64,000 bases of DNA, from the NCBI GenBank assembly GCA_963825595.1, contig CAWGUE010000002.1, positions 1-64,000 of the forward strand, given 5' to 3'. The position numbers and the translations under genes were made by a program. The notes below the pieces were generated by a model that made no database searches, was not told the DNA's origin, and saw only the letters and a program-made list of their open reading frames with translations. The stretch comes from JARFQH01 sp963825595. Lineage in GTDB: Bacteria; Desulfobacterota; Desulfobacteria; Desulfobacterales; SG8-13. This document shows positions 31,846 to 42,200 of this stretch, piece by piece. Numbering within the stretch: the first letter of the stretch is position 1; every line of letters begins with the position of its first letter.

Positions 31846-32060
31846 CCCGATATTAGTTATAGCTGTTGTCATAAATCTGTTCCGATTGGAGGGTGTGTTC
31901 GACAGTAGAAAATCCCCCCTGGCCCCCCTTTCAAAAAAGGGGGGAACGCGTACATTCCGGCATCTTTTCTTGTCGCAAATGTTGTGTTGAAACCACTATG
32001 TGCCTATCCCAGTCCCCACTTTGACAAAGGGGGACAGGGGGATTTTATAAAACACTCATC
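31846..32060 (+). repeat. Dispersed palindromic repeat, copy I
   Basis: Core: AAATCCCCCCTGGCCCCCC, a 30-base loop-like region with GAACGCGTACATTCCGGCAT, then GTCCCCACTTTGACAAAGGG and GGACAGGGGGATTTTAT. It is preceded by TAGCTGTTGTCATAAAT. Copy II at 45480-45720 matches it over about 210 bases in the opposite orientation. It lies in the gap between the kinase at 29389 and hdrB; no gene is seen in that gap. Confidence 0.7.
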
Positions 32061-32170
32061 GGAATTAGATTCTGACATTCGCTATAACTCCTGGAACTGC
32101 CAAACTTTGGGAGTCTCCCCAGCAAAGCTGGAGGTTACCGATGATTATTATCACGCCGATTCGATCGGCG

Positions 32171-33058
32171 TCAGGCCGCGGTATCCATCGATTCTCGAAG
32201 CTTTTCTTTGAACCCGGCGGTGACGGCCAGATTCAAATCCAGCCCCACCTCCTGCTCGGAGAGGCCCAGGGCCAGTCCCAGCAACTGGGGCAGGTAGAGA
32301 ACGGTTACCGTAAGGTTCTCACCGCTTAATTTTGAAATCTTGTCCTGATACGCTTCCAGGTTCATCTGGCACATGGGGCAAACCGTCACGACGGCATCGG
32401 CCCCCCTGGCGCGTGAGAGGATCGACCGAACCAACTCCATACCAACCGCCATTTTGGTGTTCATGTGCGCGGCCCCGCAGCACTTGCCCCCCATGTCCCA
32501 GTGGTGGACCGCCGCGCCGCTGGCCTCTATGATGGGAGCCATCGACTGCGGTGCTTCCGGATCATCGAAAATCGCATACGGCCTGAGGCACTGGCAGCCG
32601 TAGTAAGGTGCAATCGATAGCCCCGCCAGGGACCTTGTGGTTTTCTTGGAGATCAGATCCGGGCCGATGTCGCGCACAATCACCTCCAGCAGATGCCGAA
32701 CGCGAACCCGTCCCGCGAAATGCAGCCCTTCCACGGCGAGGATGGCATTGATCCGATCTAAAAGTGCAGCATCGTGTTTGACCTTTTCTTCGACAGCCTT
32801 TAGGTTGAGATAACAAGCGCTGCAGGGCACCAGAATCTCTTTTGTACCGCTCATTTTTTCCGCCAACGCCAGGTTGCGGGCCGGCAGAGCCAACGCCAGG
32901 TTCCGGCTGGTGGCTTCGGCAGCACTGGCACCGCAGCAGGTCCAGCCCTCGATCTCTGTCAGTTCGGCCCCGGCAGCGGTCAGGAAGACGCGGGTGGACC
33001 GATCGTATTCACGGGCCGAACCTTCGAGGGAACAACCGGGGTAGTACAAATATTTCAT
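32171..33058 (-). CDS. hdrB: Heterodisulfide reductase subunit B homologue
   Basis: 295 residues. It has two cysteine-rich (CCG) domains: PGCSLEGSAREYDRST with GWTCCGASAAEA, and YYGCQCLRPYAIF with MGGKCCGAAHMN. These bind the non-cubane iron-sulfur clusters that reduce disulfides. The family reduces heterodisulfides in methanogens, and in bacteria it reduces an unidentified disulfide or electron acceptor as part of Hdr complexes. The true start is the ATG at 33058, which overlaps the stop of hdrC by four bases; no upstream start gives the family N-terminus. Last gene of the operon. Confidence 0.93.
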   Translation of the reverse strand: MKYLYYPGCSLEGSAREYDRSTRVFLTAAGAELTEIEGWTCCGASAAEATSRNLALALPARNLALAEKMSGTKEILVPCSACYLNLKAVEEKVKHDAALLDRINAILAVEGLHFAGRVRVRHLLEVIVRDIGPDLISKKTTRSLAGLSIAPYYGCQCLRPYAIFDDPEAPQSMAPIIEASGAAVHHWDMGGKCCGAAHMNTKMAVGMELVRSILSRARGADAVVTVCPMCQMNLEAYQDKISKLSGENLTVTVLYLPQLLGLALGLSEQEVGLDLNLAVTAGFKEKLRESMDTAA

Positions 33059-33627
33059 GGAGCCTCCTCCAGTTCCGCGGCCTGCCGGAACAGCGCGGCC
33101 AATGCGCCGCCGCCTTTTGAGGGTATATGCAAGGGGACTTTTCCCTTCAACATCAGCTTTACGCCCAGCGCCGCGAAGCGCAGCGGCAATAGGGGATTCT
33201 TCATGGCGTTGAAGTAGAGAGTCATGAATTCCATCTCCCTGACGCGGCCATGGCGCCGCACGCTTTCCAGAAAGCTCTTGTAAAAGAGGATGCTTTGCCG
33301 GTGTCTGGTGAGACCTTCGCGTGCGGCCAGTTGTTTGAGCGCCCCCATGGCCTCTGTCAGCGGCAACCCGCGGGGGCACCGCAGCGTGCAGTAATAACAA
33401 GCGGAGCAAAGGGTGAAGGTCTGGCTCTGAAAAATCTCTTCTCTCTGCCCGGTCAGAACCAGCCGCCACAGCCGGCGGGGGGTGACATCCATCGCGAATT
33501 CATTGGGACAAGACCCCGTGCAGGTGCCGCACTGGATGCAGGCCTGCACCATCTCGCGCACCGGTGCCAAATCGTCGCTGCCCGCCGCATCTGAAAAATC
33601 GATTTCCTCTTTGACTTTCGTCGTCAT
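33055..33627 (-). CDS. hdrC: Heterodisulfide reductase subunit C homologue
   Basis: 190 residues. Two ferredoxin-type [4Fe-4S] motifs: CIQCGTCTGSCPNEFAMD and LCSACYYCTLRCPRGLPL, separated by a helix with TPRRLWRLVLTGQREEIF, the classic HdrC arrangement. It passes electrons from HdrA to HdrB. Translation is probably coupled to hdrB by the ATGA overlap. About 200 bases separate it from hdrA, with no evident terminator, so it should be in the same operon. Confidence 0.93.
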   Translation of the reverse strand: MTTKVKEEIDFSDAAGSDDLAPVREMVQACIQCGTCTGSCPNEFAMDVTPRRLWRLVLTGQREEIFQSQTFTLCSACYYCTLRCPRGLPLTEAMGALKQLAAREGLTRHRQSILFYKSFLESVRRHGRVREMEFMTLYFNAMKNPLLPLRFAALGVKLMLKGKVPLHIPSKGGGALAALFRQAAELEEAP

Positions 33628-33831
33628 ATCGAATCACCTTGTAAACGCTCTTGGCTCTTTGGGCCGCTACGATGCATGAGAATTTACGTTCAAAGGCCAG
33701 TTGTGCCAGTTAAGCCGGTTTGGTCAGTTTTGTCAGTTAATGCGTATCATCGATTCTATTCACAAAACGGTCATGGTCCTTAGGCAACCGCGATTTATGA
33801 TAACAATGCACCGGAGCCCATCCTCTCACCG
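33628..33831. other. hdrA-hdrC spacer with degenerate short repeats
   Basis: About 200 bases with imperfect repeats built on GCCAGTT/GTCAGTT (33683-33740). They resemble those upstream of hdrA. No gene or terminator is seen. Confidence 0.4.
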
Positions 33832-36800
33832 TCAAAGAAGCGCCGCGTCGATGACATCCAACATCTGCTCTTGCCGCAAATCTTCCAAAACCGCGGCTTT
33901 GTTCGGGCACGCGGTCGCGCAGCTTCCGCACCCCTGGCACATGAGCGGGTTCACGATCACCTTCTGCTGATCGGCATCCAGCACCCGGGCGCCGTAGGGA
34001 CAGGCCTCGATACACTGCTCGCAAAGGCTGCAGAGACTGTGGCGCACTCGGGCCACAACTTTGCCGGCCGGCAGGTTCTTGCGGTTCAGAAGTCGCAGGG
34101 AGCGCTGGGCCGCGGCCTCGGCCGTGGCGATCGACTCGGCGATCGAACGCGGCGAGTGCGCCAGACCGCAGGCGAAGACGCCCTCCTTGAGCGCATCAAC
34201 CGGCCGCCACTTCGACTCGGCTTCCTGAAAGAACCCGTCCATGTCGCGGTCAATTCCGTAAGCCGCGGTAAGATCCGCCGGAAGATTCGGAATCACGCCG
34301 GTGGCCAGAACCAGCAGATCGGTGCTGATCTCGATCCTCCGGCCGATGATCGGCTCGAAGACGCTCACCGTTACCGCACCCTGGTTGACCGCGACCTGCG
34401 GTTTGTTTTCCAGGCTGTACTGGATGAAGTCGATGCCACTTTTACGCGCCCGGGTGTAATACGTCTCCGCAAAACCATAGGTCATCATGTCGCGATACAG
34501 GACATACACGGCGATGTCCGGATTCTGCGCTTTCATCTGCAGGGCGTGCTTGAGAGCGGCCGCGCAACATACCCGGCTGCAGTAATTGCGCGGTTCTTCG
34601 CGCGAGTCGACGCACTGGATCATGACCACGCTGTCGAGGACCTGCGGGTCGATGGAGCAGTCGGCCAACTTCTGCTCCAGTACCTTCTGGGTGATGATGG
34701 CCGGACTGGTGCCGAAACCGTATGATGTCGTGCGGGCCTCGTCACCGCCGGTGGCCAGAATAGTGACACCATGCTCAAGTGTCTCTGCCCCGCCCTCCGG
34801 GTTTTCAATCGTCGTGTAAAATTGTCCCACTTGCCCATAGGCGGCCAAAACCCGGCTGCCGGTGCGCACCGACACCAGGGGATGTTTTTCCACCTTTTGT
34901 TCGGTTTCGGCCAGAAGGTCCGGGATCGACTGCCCCTCTATTGTCTGTTTGAGCCAGATCATGTTGCCGCCGAGCCGAGCGGCCTGCTCGACGATCTCCA
35001 CCGGGAACCCGTGATCGGCAATCGCCAGGGCCGCCGTCATGCCGGCGATACCGCCGCCCACCACCAGGGCCCGCTGCTGAATCGGCAGCGACAGCGTTGG
35101 TGACGGATCGACGCGTTTCACGCAGGCCAGCCCCATTTCCAGCACGGACCGCAGACGGTTGACAGAGGGGCCGCCTTGCGGCTGGGACGACTGCCCACCG
35201 GCGGCCGGCGGCGCGTTCAGCGAGCGGATATCGACCACGTCCATCAAAGACGGATCAAGACCCACCTTGCGCGCCAACTGACGGATCTTACGGGCATACA
35301 CATACGGCAGACAGGCACCGATCAGCACCCGGTTCGGCCGGTAGCTCTCCACCCGATCGACCAGATCATCCCATCCCGCGGCCGTACAGGTTCTGTCGAT
35401 GATCTCCACCCCCACGACCAGGGGGTCGGCGGCCACCTGCCGTCTCAGGTCATCCACCACAGGGGCTGGCGCCAGGGTCCCGTGGCAGGCACAGATGGCC
35501 ACCAGGATTCTTGGCACTTCCCGCGAAACGTCTCCCACCGTGTTTTCGGCTTCCGGCTCGGGGGTCAGCCCGCCGCCGGCGCCGTGAATGATCCGTGAGG
35601 CCGCAAGTGCGGCGGCGGACGCCTGGGTGATCGATTCTCCGATGTCCTTCAACCCTGAATAAGATCCCCCCAGCAGGACCCCGTCGCGCGGCGTCCGCGT
35701 GAGGGAAAAGGGCACCGTCTGTCCAAAACCCCAGCTATTTAAAGGGATCTCGAGCAATTCGGCCAGTGCCGCCGAGCCGGCCGCCGGTCGCTGCCCGACA
35801 GCCAGGACCACCATGTCCTGACGGGATTCATGTACACGGCCTCCGGTGTCGGCATATCGAATGACCAGATCGCCGCTGCTGTCGTCATGCATCACCGAAT
35901 GAACCCGTCCCCTTTCGAAACGGACGCCACACTGGGCCTCCGCCCGATCGCGGTAACGCTGGAATGGTTTCCCGAAGGTGCGCATATCCATGTAAAAAAT
36001 AGTGGTCTCGAGCACGCCGCCGCTTTTCTCCAGGGCCACCACGGCTTCCTTGATGGTGGTCATGCAGCAGACATTGGAACAGAAATCGGCATCGGACTGC
36101 AGATCGCGCGAACCGACACATTGCACCCAGGCCACCTTGCGAACCGGCCGCTCATCCCCGGGTCTCACCAGGCGTCCGCCGCTGGGGCCGGTGCCGCTGA
36201 AGATTCTTTCGAATTCAAGGCTGGTGACGACTCCCGGCAGGACCCCGTAGCCGAAGGTGTTTTTGCCTTGCGACGGATCGTAATAAGACGTCCCACCGCA
36301 CAGCACCAGGGCCCCGACGTTCAGGCGGCGTCCTCTGGCAGCCTCCACATCTTCATAGATGCCGAGGACCATGGGTATCAGCTTGTCCGGATCGAATGGC
36401 TTGACCAAGTAGTCGAGGGCACCTATTTTCATGGCCTCGACGGCGGTCTCCACGGTCGCATAGGCCGTCATCATCACGACACTTAAATCGGGGTGGTCCG
36501 CCTTGGCTTTTTGCAGAACCTCAACCCCGTCCATGCCGGGCATCTTGATGTCGGTCAGCATGAGGTGATAGGAACCATCGGCCAGTCGTTTCAGCGCCTC
36601 GGGGCCGGATTCGGCCATATCGACGAAAAAACCCTCGTCTTCGAGCCACGCCTTCAAGGAGTCACGTACGATCAGTTCGTCGTCCACCACCAGAATGCGG
36701 AATGTTTTGCGTTCCTGCTCGGAGATCCGGATGGCACCGGTGGGGCACACGTCTACGCAGGCACCGCAGCGGTTGCAAACGCTGAAATCGATCACAAACG

Positions 36801-37269
36801 GGTTCGGTATGGCGTGCGGCACCGGCAGGTAGATGGCTTTACGGCCCACCATCCCGGAGTTGAAAGCATCCGGGACCGTCACCGGACACTCCGATGCGCA
36901 GGCGCCGCACCCGATGCACAGTGCCGGATCCACCCAACTCGGTTTCTGGCGCAGCGTCACCTCGAAATTGCCGGCTTCGCCCGCGACGGCTGTCAGTTCG
37001 GTGGACAGCAGAATCTCGATGTTCTCGTGGAACAATCCCTTGCGGAGGCAGTACTGGGAGGACGCGTCGCGGTCGACCAGCGGCAGCATTTTGCACATGC
37101 CGCAGCGATCCGAAGGGAATTGATAGTCCAGTTGACTGAGAACCCCGCCCAGGTGCGGTGCGCGGTCGGCCAAGATGACCCCGTATCCGGTTTCGGCCAG
37201 ATCGAGGGCCGCACGAATGCCGCTGATACCGGCACCGACAACCAAAGCGCTTCCGATTTTTCTTGGCAT
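33832..37269 (-). CDS. hdrA: HdrA-type flavoprotein with an embedded receiver domain
   Basis: 1145 residues. An N-terminal FAD motif (SALVVGAGISGIRAALDLAE) is followed by CGMCKMLPL and two ferredoxin motifs (CIGCGACASECP, CNRCGACVDVCP; residues 118-175). A response-regulator receiver domain then occupies about residues 189-305: FRILVVDDELIVRDSLKAWL, phospho-acceptor Asp in LMLTDIKMPGMDG (residue 240), and Lys 290 in DYLVKPFDPD. After it comes the HdrA body (FGYGVLPGVVTSLEFER, VAWVQCVGSRD, NVCCMTTIKEAV), a second FAD motif (RALVVGGGIAGMTAALAIAD) in a duplicated module and two further ferredoxin motifs at the C-terminus. HdrA is the flavin-based electron-bifurcating or -distributing subunit. 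A receiver inside it is unusual and would let a kinase act on the enzyme. Start chosen at 37269 (MPRKIG). Confidence 0.93.
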   Translation of the reverse strand: MPRKIGSALVVGAGISGIRAALDLAETGYGVILADRAPHLGGVLSQLDYQFPSDRCGMCKMLPLVDRDASSQYCLRKGLFHENIEILLSTELTAVAGEAGNFEVTLRQKPSWVDPALCIGCGACASECPVTVPDAFNSGMVGRKAIYLPVPHAIPNPFVIDFSVCNRCGACVDVCPTGAIRISEQERKTFRILVVDDELIVRDSLKAWLEDEGFFVDMAESGPEALKRLADGSYHLMLTDIKMPGMDGVEVLQKAKADHPDLSVVMMTAYATVETAVEAMKIGALDYLVKPFDPDKLIPMVLGIYEDVEAARGRRLNVGALVLCGGTSYYDPSQGKNTFGYGVLPGVVTSLEFERIFSGTGPSGGRLVRPGDERPVRKVAWVQCVGSRDLQSDADFCSNVCCMTTIKEAVVALEKSGGVLETTIFYMDMRTFGKPFQRYRDRAEAQCGVRFERGRVHSVMHDDSSGDLVIRYADTGGRVHESRQDMVVLAVGQRPAAGSAALAELLEIPLNSWGFGQTVPFSLTRTPRDGVLLGGSYSGLKDIGESITQASAAALAASRIIHGAGGGLTPEPEAENTVGDVSREVPRILVAICACHGTLAPAPVVDDLRRQVAADPLVVGVEIIDRTCTAAGWDDLVDRVESYRPNRVLIGACLPYVYARKIRQLARKVGLDPSLMDVVDIRSLNAPPAAGGQSSQPQGGPSVNRLRSVLEMGLACVKRVDPSPTLSLPIQQRALVVGGGIAGMTAALAIADHGFPVEIVEQAARLGGNMIWLKQTIEGQSIPDLLAETEQKVEKHPLVSVRTGSRVLAAYGQVGQFYTTIENPEGGAETLEHGVTILATGGDEARTTSYGFGTSPAIITQKVLEQKLADCSIDPQVLDSVVMIQCVDSREEPRNYCSRVCCAAALKHALQMKAQNPDIAVYVLYRDMMTYGFAETYYTRARKSGIDFIQYSLENKPQVAVNQGAVTVSVFEPIIGRRIEISTDLLVLATGVIPNLPADLTAAYGIDRDMDGFFQEAESKWRPVDALKEGVFACGLAHSPRSIAESIATAEAAAQRSLRLLNRKNLPAGKVVARVRHSLCSLCEQCIEACPYGARVLDADQQKVIVNPLMCQGCGSCATACPNKAAVLEDLRQEQMLDVIDAALL

Positions 37270-37284
37270 GTTATTCTCCAAGTT

Positions 37285-37515
37285 GGGCCCGTTAGTCGGT
37301 TTGCCGGTTGAGCCCGTTTGCCGGTTGAGCCAGTTGGCCCGTTGGCCGGTTTTGCCCGTTTGGCCGGTTGAGCCCGTATGCCCGATATTTCTGTTGCGTC
37401 CGCTTGATCTGTTACCGGCTAACCGGATAGCCTGCACGAAATTTGATGTTTGTAAGACCCTAGTCCCGCCGCGGCGGGACTCAACGGGCTCACCGGCTAA
37501 CGGGCTCAACCGGCT
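37285..37515. repeat. Degenerate tandem repeats upstream of hdrA
   Basis: About 230 bases of short units built from GCCGGTT and GCCCGTT (e.g. GCCGGTTGAGCCCGTTTGCC), ending in CCCGCCGCGGCGGGACT at 37467. Related but shorter stretches occur at 33683-33740 and 39200-39237. Non-coding. The CG-rich dyad could act as an attenuator between the FrhB-like gene and hdrA. Confidence 0.7.
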
Positions 37516-37522
37516 AACCGGA

Positions 37523-38665
37523 TTATCCCATCCCAACCACCTCGTTAAATTCGTTCTCCCTGAACTCGGACAGCGGCGGTTTCTCGTCGACACTGCGGCC
37601 CGCAAGGTAATCGAATGCCTGTTGGGTGCCATGCGCAACTGTTCGGAAGAGTTCCATCACCGGAATGTCGTTGGGACAGGCATTGGTGCACTGGCCGCAA
37701 CCCACACAGGCCGTGCTCATATGCGCCAGGCGAGTAAGGTGATAAAAAACCGTGTCGGTCGGCATCTTTATCACCCCTTTGCGCTGGGCCCACTGCAGGT
37801 ACTGAATCGGTTCGTGGTTGAACACATCGGTGACGAAGACGCATTCCTTGCAGTAGCACACGGGGCAGGCCACCCGGCAATTGTAGCAATTGACGCAGCC
37901 GGCCAGATAAGCAGTGAGCCCCTCCAGGTCTTGCACGGCTTGACCGGTCGCGCTGAACATCTCGTCGCGATAGGCGCTGCGCCGGGCCACAAGCGCGGCA
38001 ATGACCTCTGCGCGGTTTTCCTCGGCTGGGGCCGCCGGCAATTCCAACCGGCTCAACAGGTGGCTCCCCTTTTCAGTTTGGGACTGCAGCAAGATGTGGT
38101 CGTCGACATCAACGCCCAGAAGTCCGATAACGATATCGGCACCCTCGGCCACCGGATATTCGCACGCCCGGCAGGCCGGGGCGATATCGATCCCTTCTTC
38201 TGTCCCGGTTTTGCCAGCCAGCGCACTTCGGCAGAAATCCATGCTCGATAGCGAGCCGTCGCCCCCGTCAAGCTTGAGATAATCCGCATTGCGGTAAGCC
38301 CCCAGGCAGTCGATACCCAGAATGACCAGCTCCTCAAGGCGTCCCTGCTTTAATTTGACCAGCTCGATGAAAGCGCGGATTTCGCAAGGTCGCATGACCA
38401 CTGCCATGGTTGCACCGACCGGTTTGCGCGTGAGTTTCGACGCCACCTTGGCGGTGTTCATCGGAAACGCCGGCGCCAGCGGATCGATGGCGTCCAGGCG
38501 GTTCGGATCGGTAATCAATGTCGGCATCACCATCTGTTTCATGGGCAACCGGCTGGCAACAAGCAGCGCGTTAATGTCGTCGAGCCGCAAAATCGATCCA
38601 AGAAATTGCCTTAAAGCCGCCAGAAGGTCCTGATCTTTCACATCGATTCTTGCTGAAGCCGTCAT
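37523..38665 (-). CDS. FrhB/FdhB-like iron-sulfur subunit of the Hdr complex
   Basis: 380 residues. An N-terminal region with GATMAVVMRPCEIRAFIELV and LEELVILGIDCLGAYRNADY matches the coenzyme-F420 hydrogenase/dehydrogenase beta-subunit (FrhB_FdhB_C) family. A middle part has PACRACEYPVAEGADIVIGL. The C-terminus carries iron-sulfur ligands (CVNCYNCRVACPVCYCKEC and STACVGCGQCTNACPNDIPV). In bacteria without F420, such subunits feed electrons from NAD(P)H, formate or ferredoxin into Hdr complexes; which donor is unknown here. Encoded between MvhD and HdrA, so probably part of the same complex. Confidence 0.85.
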   Translation of the reverse strand: MTASARIDVKDQDLLAALRQFLGSILRLDDINALLVASRLPMKQMVMPTLITDPNRLDAIDPLAPAFPMNTAKVASKLTRKPVGATMAVVMRPCEIRAFIELVKLKQGRLEELVILGIDCLGAYRNADYLKLDGGDGSLSSMDFCRSALAGKTGTEEGIDIAPACRACEYPVAEGADIVIGLLGVDVDDHILLQSQTEKGSHLLSRLELPAAPAEENRAEVIAALVARRSAYRDEMFSATGQAVQDLEGLTAYLAGCVNCYNCRVACPVCYCKECVFVTDVFNHEPIQYLQWAQRKGVIKMPTDTVFYHLTRLAHMSTACVGCGQCTNACPNDIPVMELFRTVAHGTQQAFDYLAGRSVDEKPPLSEFRENEFNEVVGMG

Positions 38666-38729
38666 GCTATTAATCCTTTTGCTTTTCTTTGATTTAATTT
38701 TTTACCTTGCTGCCAAGCTTGGTTAAAAA

Positions 38730-39152
38730 TTAAATCACCATCTTCAGTTTGGTCTGGGACGGCCCGAGCGACTTCACCTGGGCCACCAGCTCGCGCATGG
38801 TTTCGGCAAACTGAATGCCGTCGCTGGCTCCGATCCAGGTCAGCCTGAGCCGTTCGGGTTCGAAGCCAAACCGGGGCAGAATCTCCTTCAGCAGTTTGAT
38901 CCGGCGCCGGGCTTTGAAATTGCCGTTGATGTAATGGCAATCCCCGGGATGGCACCCGCTCACCAGCACGCCGTCAGCCCCTTCCAGCAGCGCCTTGATG
39001 ATGTACTGCGGGTCGACCATGCCGGTGCACATCACCCGGATCATCCTGACGTTGCGGGGATAGGCCTGCCGGGACGTGCCGGCCAGATCTGCAGCCGTGT
39101 ACGTGCACCAGTTGCACACAAAAGCGATGATGGTTGGCTCGAAATCTGTCAT
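38730..39152 (-). CDS. mvhD: Methyl-viologen-reducing hydrogenase delta subunit-like protein
   Basis: 140 residues with the MvhD signature: FVCNWCTYTAADLAGTSRQA, IRVMCTGMVDPQYIIKALLE, GVLVSGCHPGDCHYINGNFK. The cysteines hold a [2Fe-2S] cluster that links an electron-input module to HdrA. No hydrogenase large or small subunit gene is present, so the electron source must be another module, probably the FrhB-like protein or the HdrL-type protein next to it. It is co-directional with both neighbours. Confidence 0.93.
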   Translation of the reverse strand: MTDFEPTIIAFVCNWCTYTAADLAGTSRQAYPRNVRMIRVMCTGMVDPQYIIKALLEGADGVLVSGCHPGDCHYINGNFKARRRIKLLKEILPRFGFEPERLRLTWIGASDGIQFAETMRELVAQVKSLGPSQTKLKMVI

Positions 39153-39175
39153 GGAAAACTCCTTTTATTCTTGCG

Positions 39176-39237
39176 GCCAATTGGCCACGGGCAAACGGGC
39201 TTAATCCCGCCGCGGCGGGACTAACGGGCTAACGGGT
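39176..39237. repeat. Short GC-rich dyad between HdrL and mvhD genes
   Basis: CCCGCCGCGGCGGGACTAAC, a strong dyad (arms CCCGCCG/CGGCGGG), with GGCCACGGGCAAACGGG next to it. The same motif ends the repeat tract before hdrA. It may slow transcription or stabilise mRNA ends within the operon. Confidence 0.5.
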
Positions 39238-39241
39238 CCGC

Positions 39242-42200
39242 TCATGACCCAACCTTCGCGATGGCATCGATTATGCCGTCGATCTCCGCAAAGATCTGCC
39301 GGCTTTTGAAGTGTCGGCTGAGGGCGGCATCGCTGGGACAAAATCCGGAGCAACTCCCGCACCCCTTGCACACCGCCGGATTCACTTCGGACACCCCCAT
39401 GCGCTCGTTGAATTCGATCGCACCATACGGGCAGAGGCCGATGCAGACCTGGCAGCCGACACAGATATCCGGATCGATCCACGAAATGGTGGGCGGCACT
39501 TCGACCTTGCCGAGTGTTGCCAGGGACAGGGCTTTGGCGGCCGCGCCCGAAGCCTGGGAAACCGTATCCGGAATGTCCATCGGTTTTGAACAGCATCCGG
39601 CCAGGAAAACCCCGTCGGTGGCCGTGTTGAGAGGCCCCAGCTTGGGGTGCTCTTCCAGGAAAAATCCATCGGCACCCTGGTTGACCCCGAAAAGACGTCC
39701 GACGTCGCCGGCGTCATGGCGCGCCTCTATGGCGGTGCACAGAACCACCATGTCCACCGCCACCCGCACCCGGCGACTCAATAAAGTGTCTTCAGCGATG
39801 GCGATCAATTTGCCGTGCTCTTCGGGCCGCACAGCCTGGTCGGTGATTTCCGCCACTTTGCCCCGGATGAAAATCGTGCCCTCCTCCTGGCAGCGGCGAT
39901 AGAACTCTTCGTAGCCTTTGCCAAAACAACGCATGTCGATGTAGAAATCGTAAACTTTGGTGTCATGGCCGACTTTTTCTTTAATCAAATGCGTGTATTT
40001 CAACGCATACATGCAGCACACCCGTGAACAGTATTCGTGGTAGTTCACGTCCCGGCTACCGATGCAATGCAACAGCGCCACACTCCGGGGTGACCGCGTC
40101 AACGCCCCGTTTTCGTCGCGAATCCGGATTTTCCCTCCGGTGGGACCGGTGGCGTTGCTCAGGCGCTCGAACTCCAAGGCCGTAAAGACGTTGGGATAGA
40201 CGCCGTAACCAAAGGGTTTCATCGGCGTTGGATCCATCGTGTCATAGCCGGTGGCCAGGATAATACTACCCACTTTGACCTGAACCTCCTGCTCCGACAT
40301 TCCGTGATCGATGGCAACCGCCTCGCAGGCACCCACACACACCATACACTCGCTGCAGATTCCGCAGTTCAGGCAGCGCCGGGATTCCCGCTGGGCGTCG
40401 GCTTCCGTGAAGCTGCAATCGACCTCGGCAAAAGAGTCAACCCTTTCGGCGGCTGCCAAATGACGGGATTGCACGCGCATTTCCGGACCAATGTTTTGGG
40501 GAATATCCGCCCAATCGGTGCCGGGCGATGGCTGCATCTCCATCTCGGCGGCATAGGCGTCCAGGTCTTTCCCGCCGATGAACCGCTCGATCGCCGCCAC
40601 CGCTTTGTGGCCGGCCGCCACCGCCTCGATCACCGAGGCCGGACCTGATACCGCGTCGCCGCCCGCAAAGACATGCGGAAGCGAGGTTTGCATGGTGTGC
40701 GGATGAACCCGGATCGTGCTGCGCCGGGTGGCGTCGAGTCCGGACCCTTCCGCCGCCCAATTGAGATCGATGCGCTGGCCTATGGCCGGCAGGACCGCAT
40801 CACAAGCCATCAGGAATTCGGAGTCCTTGACCGGCACGGGGCGGCGGCGTCCGCTGGCATCCGGCGGGCCGAGCGCCGTCCGGATGCACTCGAACCCGGT
40901 CACACGGCCGTCCTTTCCGACAATCCGCGCCGGAGCGGTCAGGTATTGAATATCGACGCCTTCGGCCAAGGCGTCCTGGATCTCCTCAGGGTAGGCCGGC
41001 ATCTCCTCACGGCTGCGCCGATAAACGATCGACACCGACTCACTGCCCAGGCGTTTGGCGACCCGGGCCGCATCGACCGCCACGTTGCCGCCGCCGACAA
41101 CCACGACCGTGTCACCGGGACGCCTGCGGGATCCCAAGTTGACCTCCCGCAGGAAATCAACGGCATTGATCACCCCGTCGAATTTGTCTTCTCCCACGAT
41201 ACCGGTACTGAAGCCGAGATGGGCACCGATGGCCAAAAAGACGGCATCGAACCCCTGTTGCTCGAGATCCGTCAAGGTGAAATCACGTCCCAACCGTTTT
41301 CCGGTGTGAACCGTTATTCCGTGGCGCAGGAGGTGTCCAATCTCACGGTCCAGAATATCGGGGGGCAAGCGGTAGTCCGGTATACCGACCCGGAGCATGC
41401 CGCCCAAAACCTCGAGTTCCTCGAAAATAGTAATTTGGTACCCTTTCAGCCTCAAGTAGTAGGCCACCGTCAATCCAGCCGGTCCGGAACCGACCACCGC
41501 GACCTTTTCCTTGCGCTCGGTGATGTCCGCCAGTGGCAGGTCGGACAAATCGACCTGGTCGGCGGCAAAGCGCTTCAGATTGCGGATGGCGATCGGGGCA
41601 TCGATTTCTGCACGACGGCATTGGCTCTCACAGGGATGCGGACACACCCGCCCGAGAACACCGGGCAACGGCAACCGCTCCATGATCAGTTGCACGGCTT
41701 GTCTGTATTTGCCCTGGCCGATCAACTGGACATACCCCTGAACGTTGATACCGGCCGGACACGTCGTCACGCAGGGCGCGCGGTCTTTTTTTTCGATATT
41801 GAAGGTGATCGGAATGGCTTGAGGAAAAGCCCTTCCGATGGCTTTGCGTTCTCCTAAGCCCACATCCCATTCACTGGGCAGAGAGACCGGGCAGACGTCG
41901 ACGCACTCACCGCAACCGGTGCAGATACCCTCCTTGATGTAGCGCGGTTTTCTGCGAATGGTGACGGTGTAGTTGCCGATGTATCCGGAAACCTCTTTGA
42001 CCTCACTGTAGGTCAGCAGCTCGATGTTGGCATTCTGGGCCACTTCGACCATCTTGGGGGTACCGATGCAAGCGGCGCAGTCAAGGGTGGGGAAGGTCTT
42101 GTCGAACTGGAGCATGTGACCACCGATGGTGGTCCCTTTTTCCACCAGATACACCTTGTGCCCGGAATTGCCGATATCGATCGCGGCCTGCATGCCGGCA

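Noticed and set aside
32171..33469. Longer HdrB with 137 extra N-terminal residues
   Set aside because: The extension is an out-of-frame reading of hdrC; the ATG at 33058 gives the standard HdrB start.
33832..37638. Longer HdrA starting at 37638
   Set aside because: The first 123 codons translate the degenerate repeat tract; MPRKIGSALVVGAG at 37269 is the family start.
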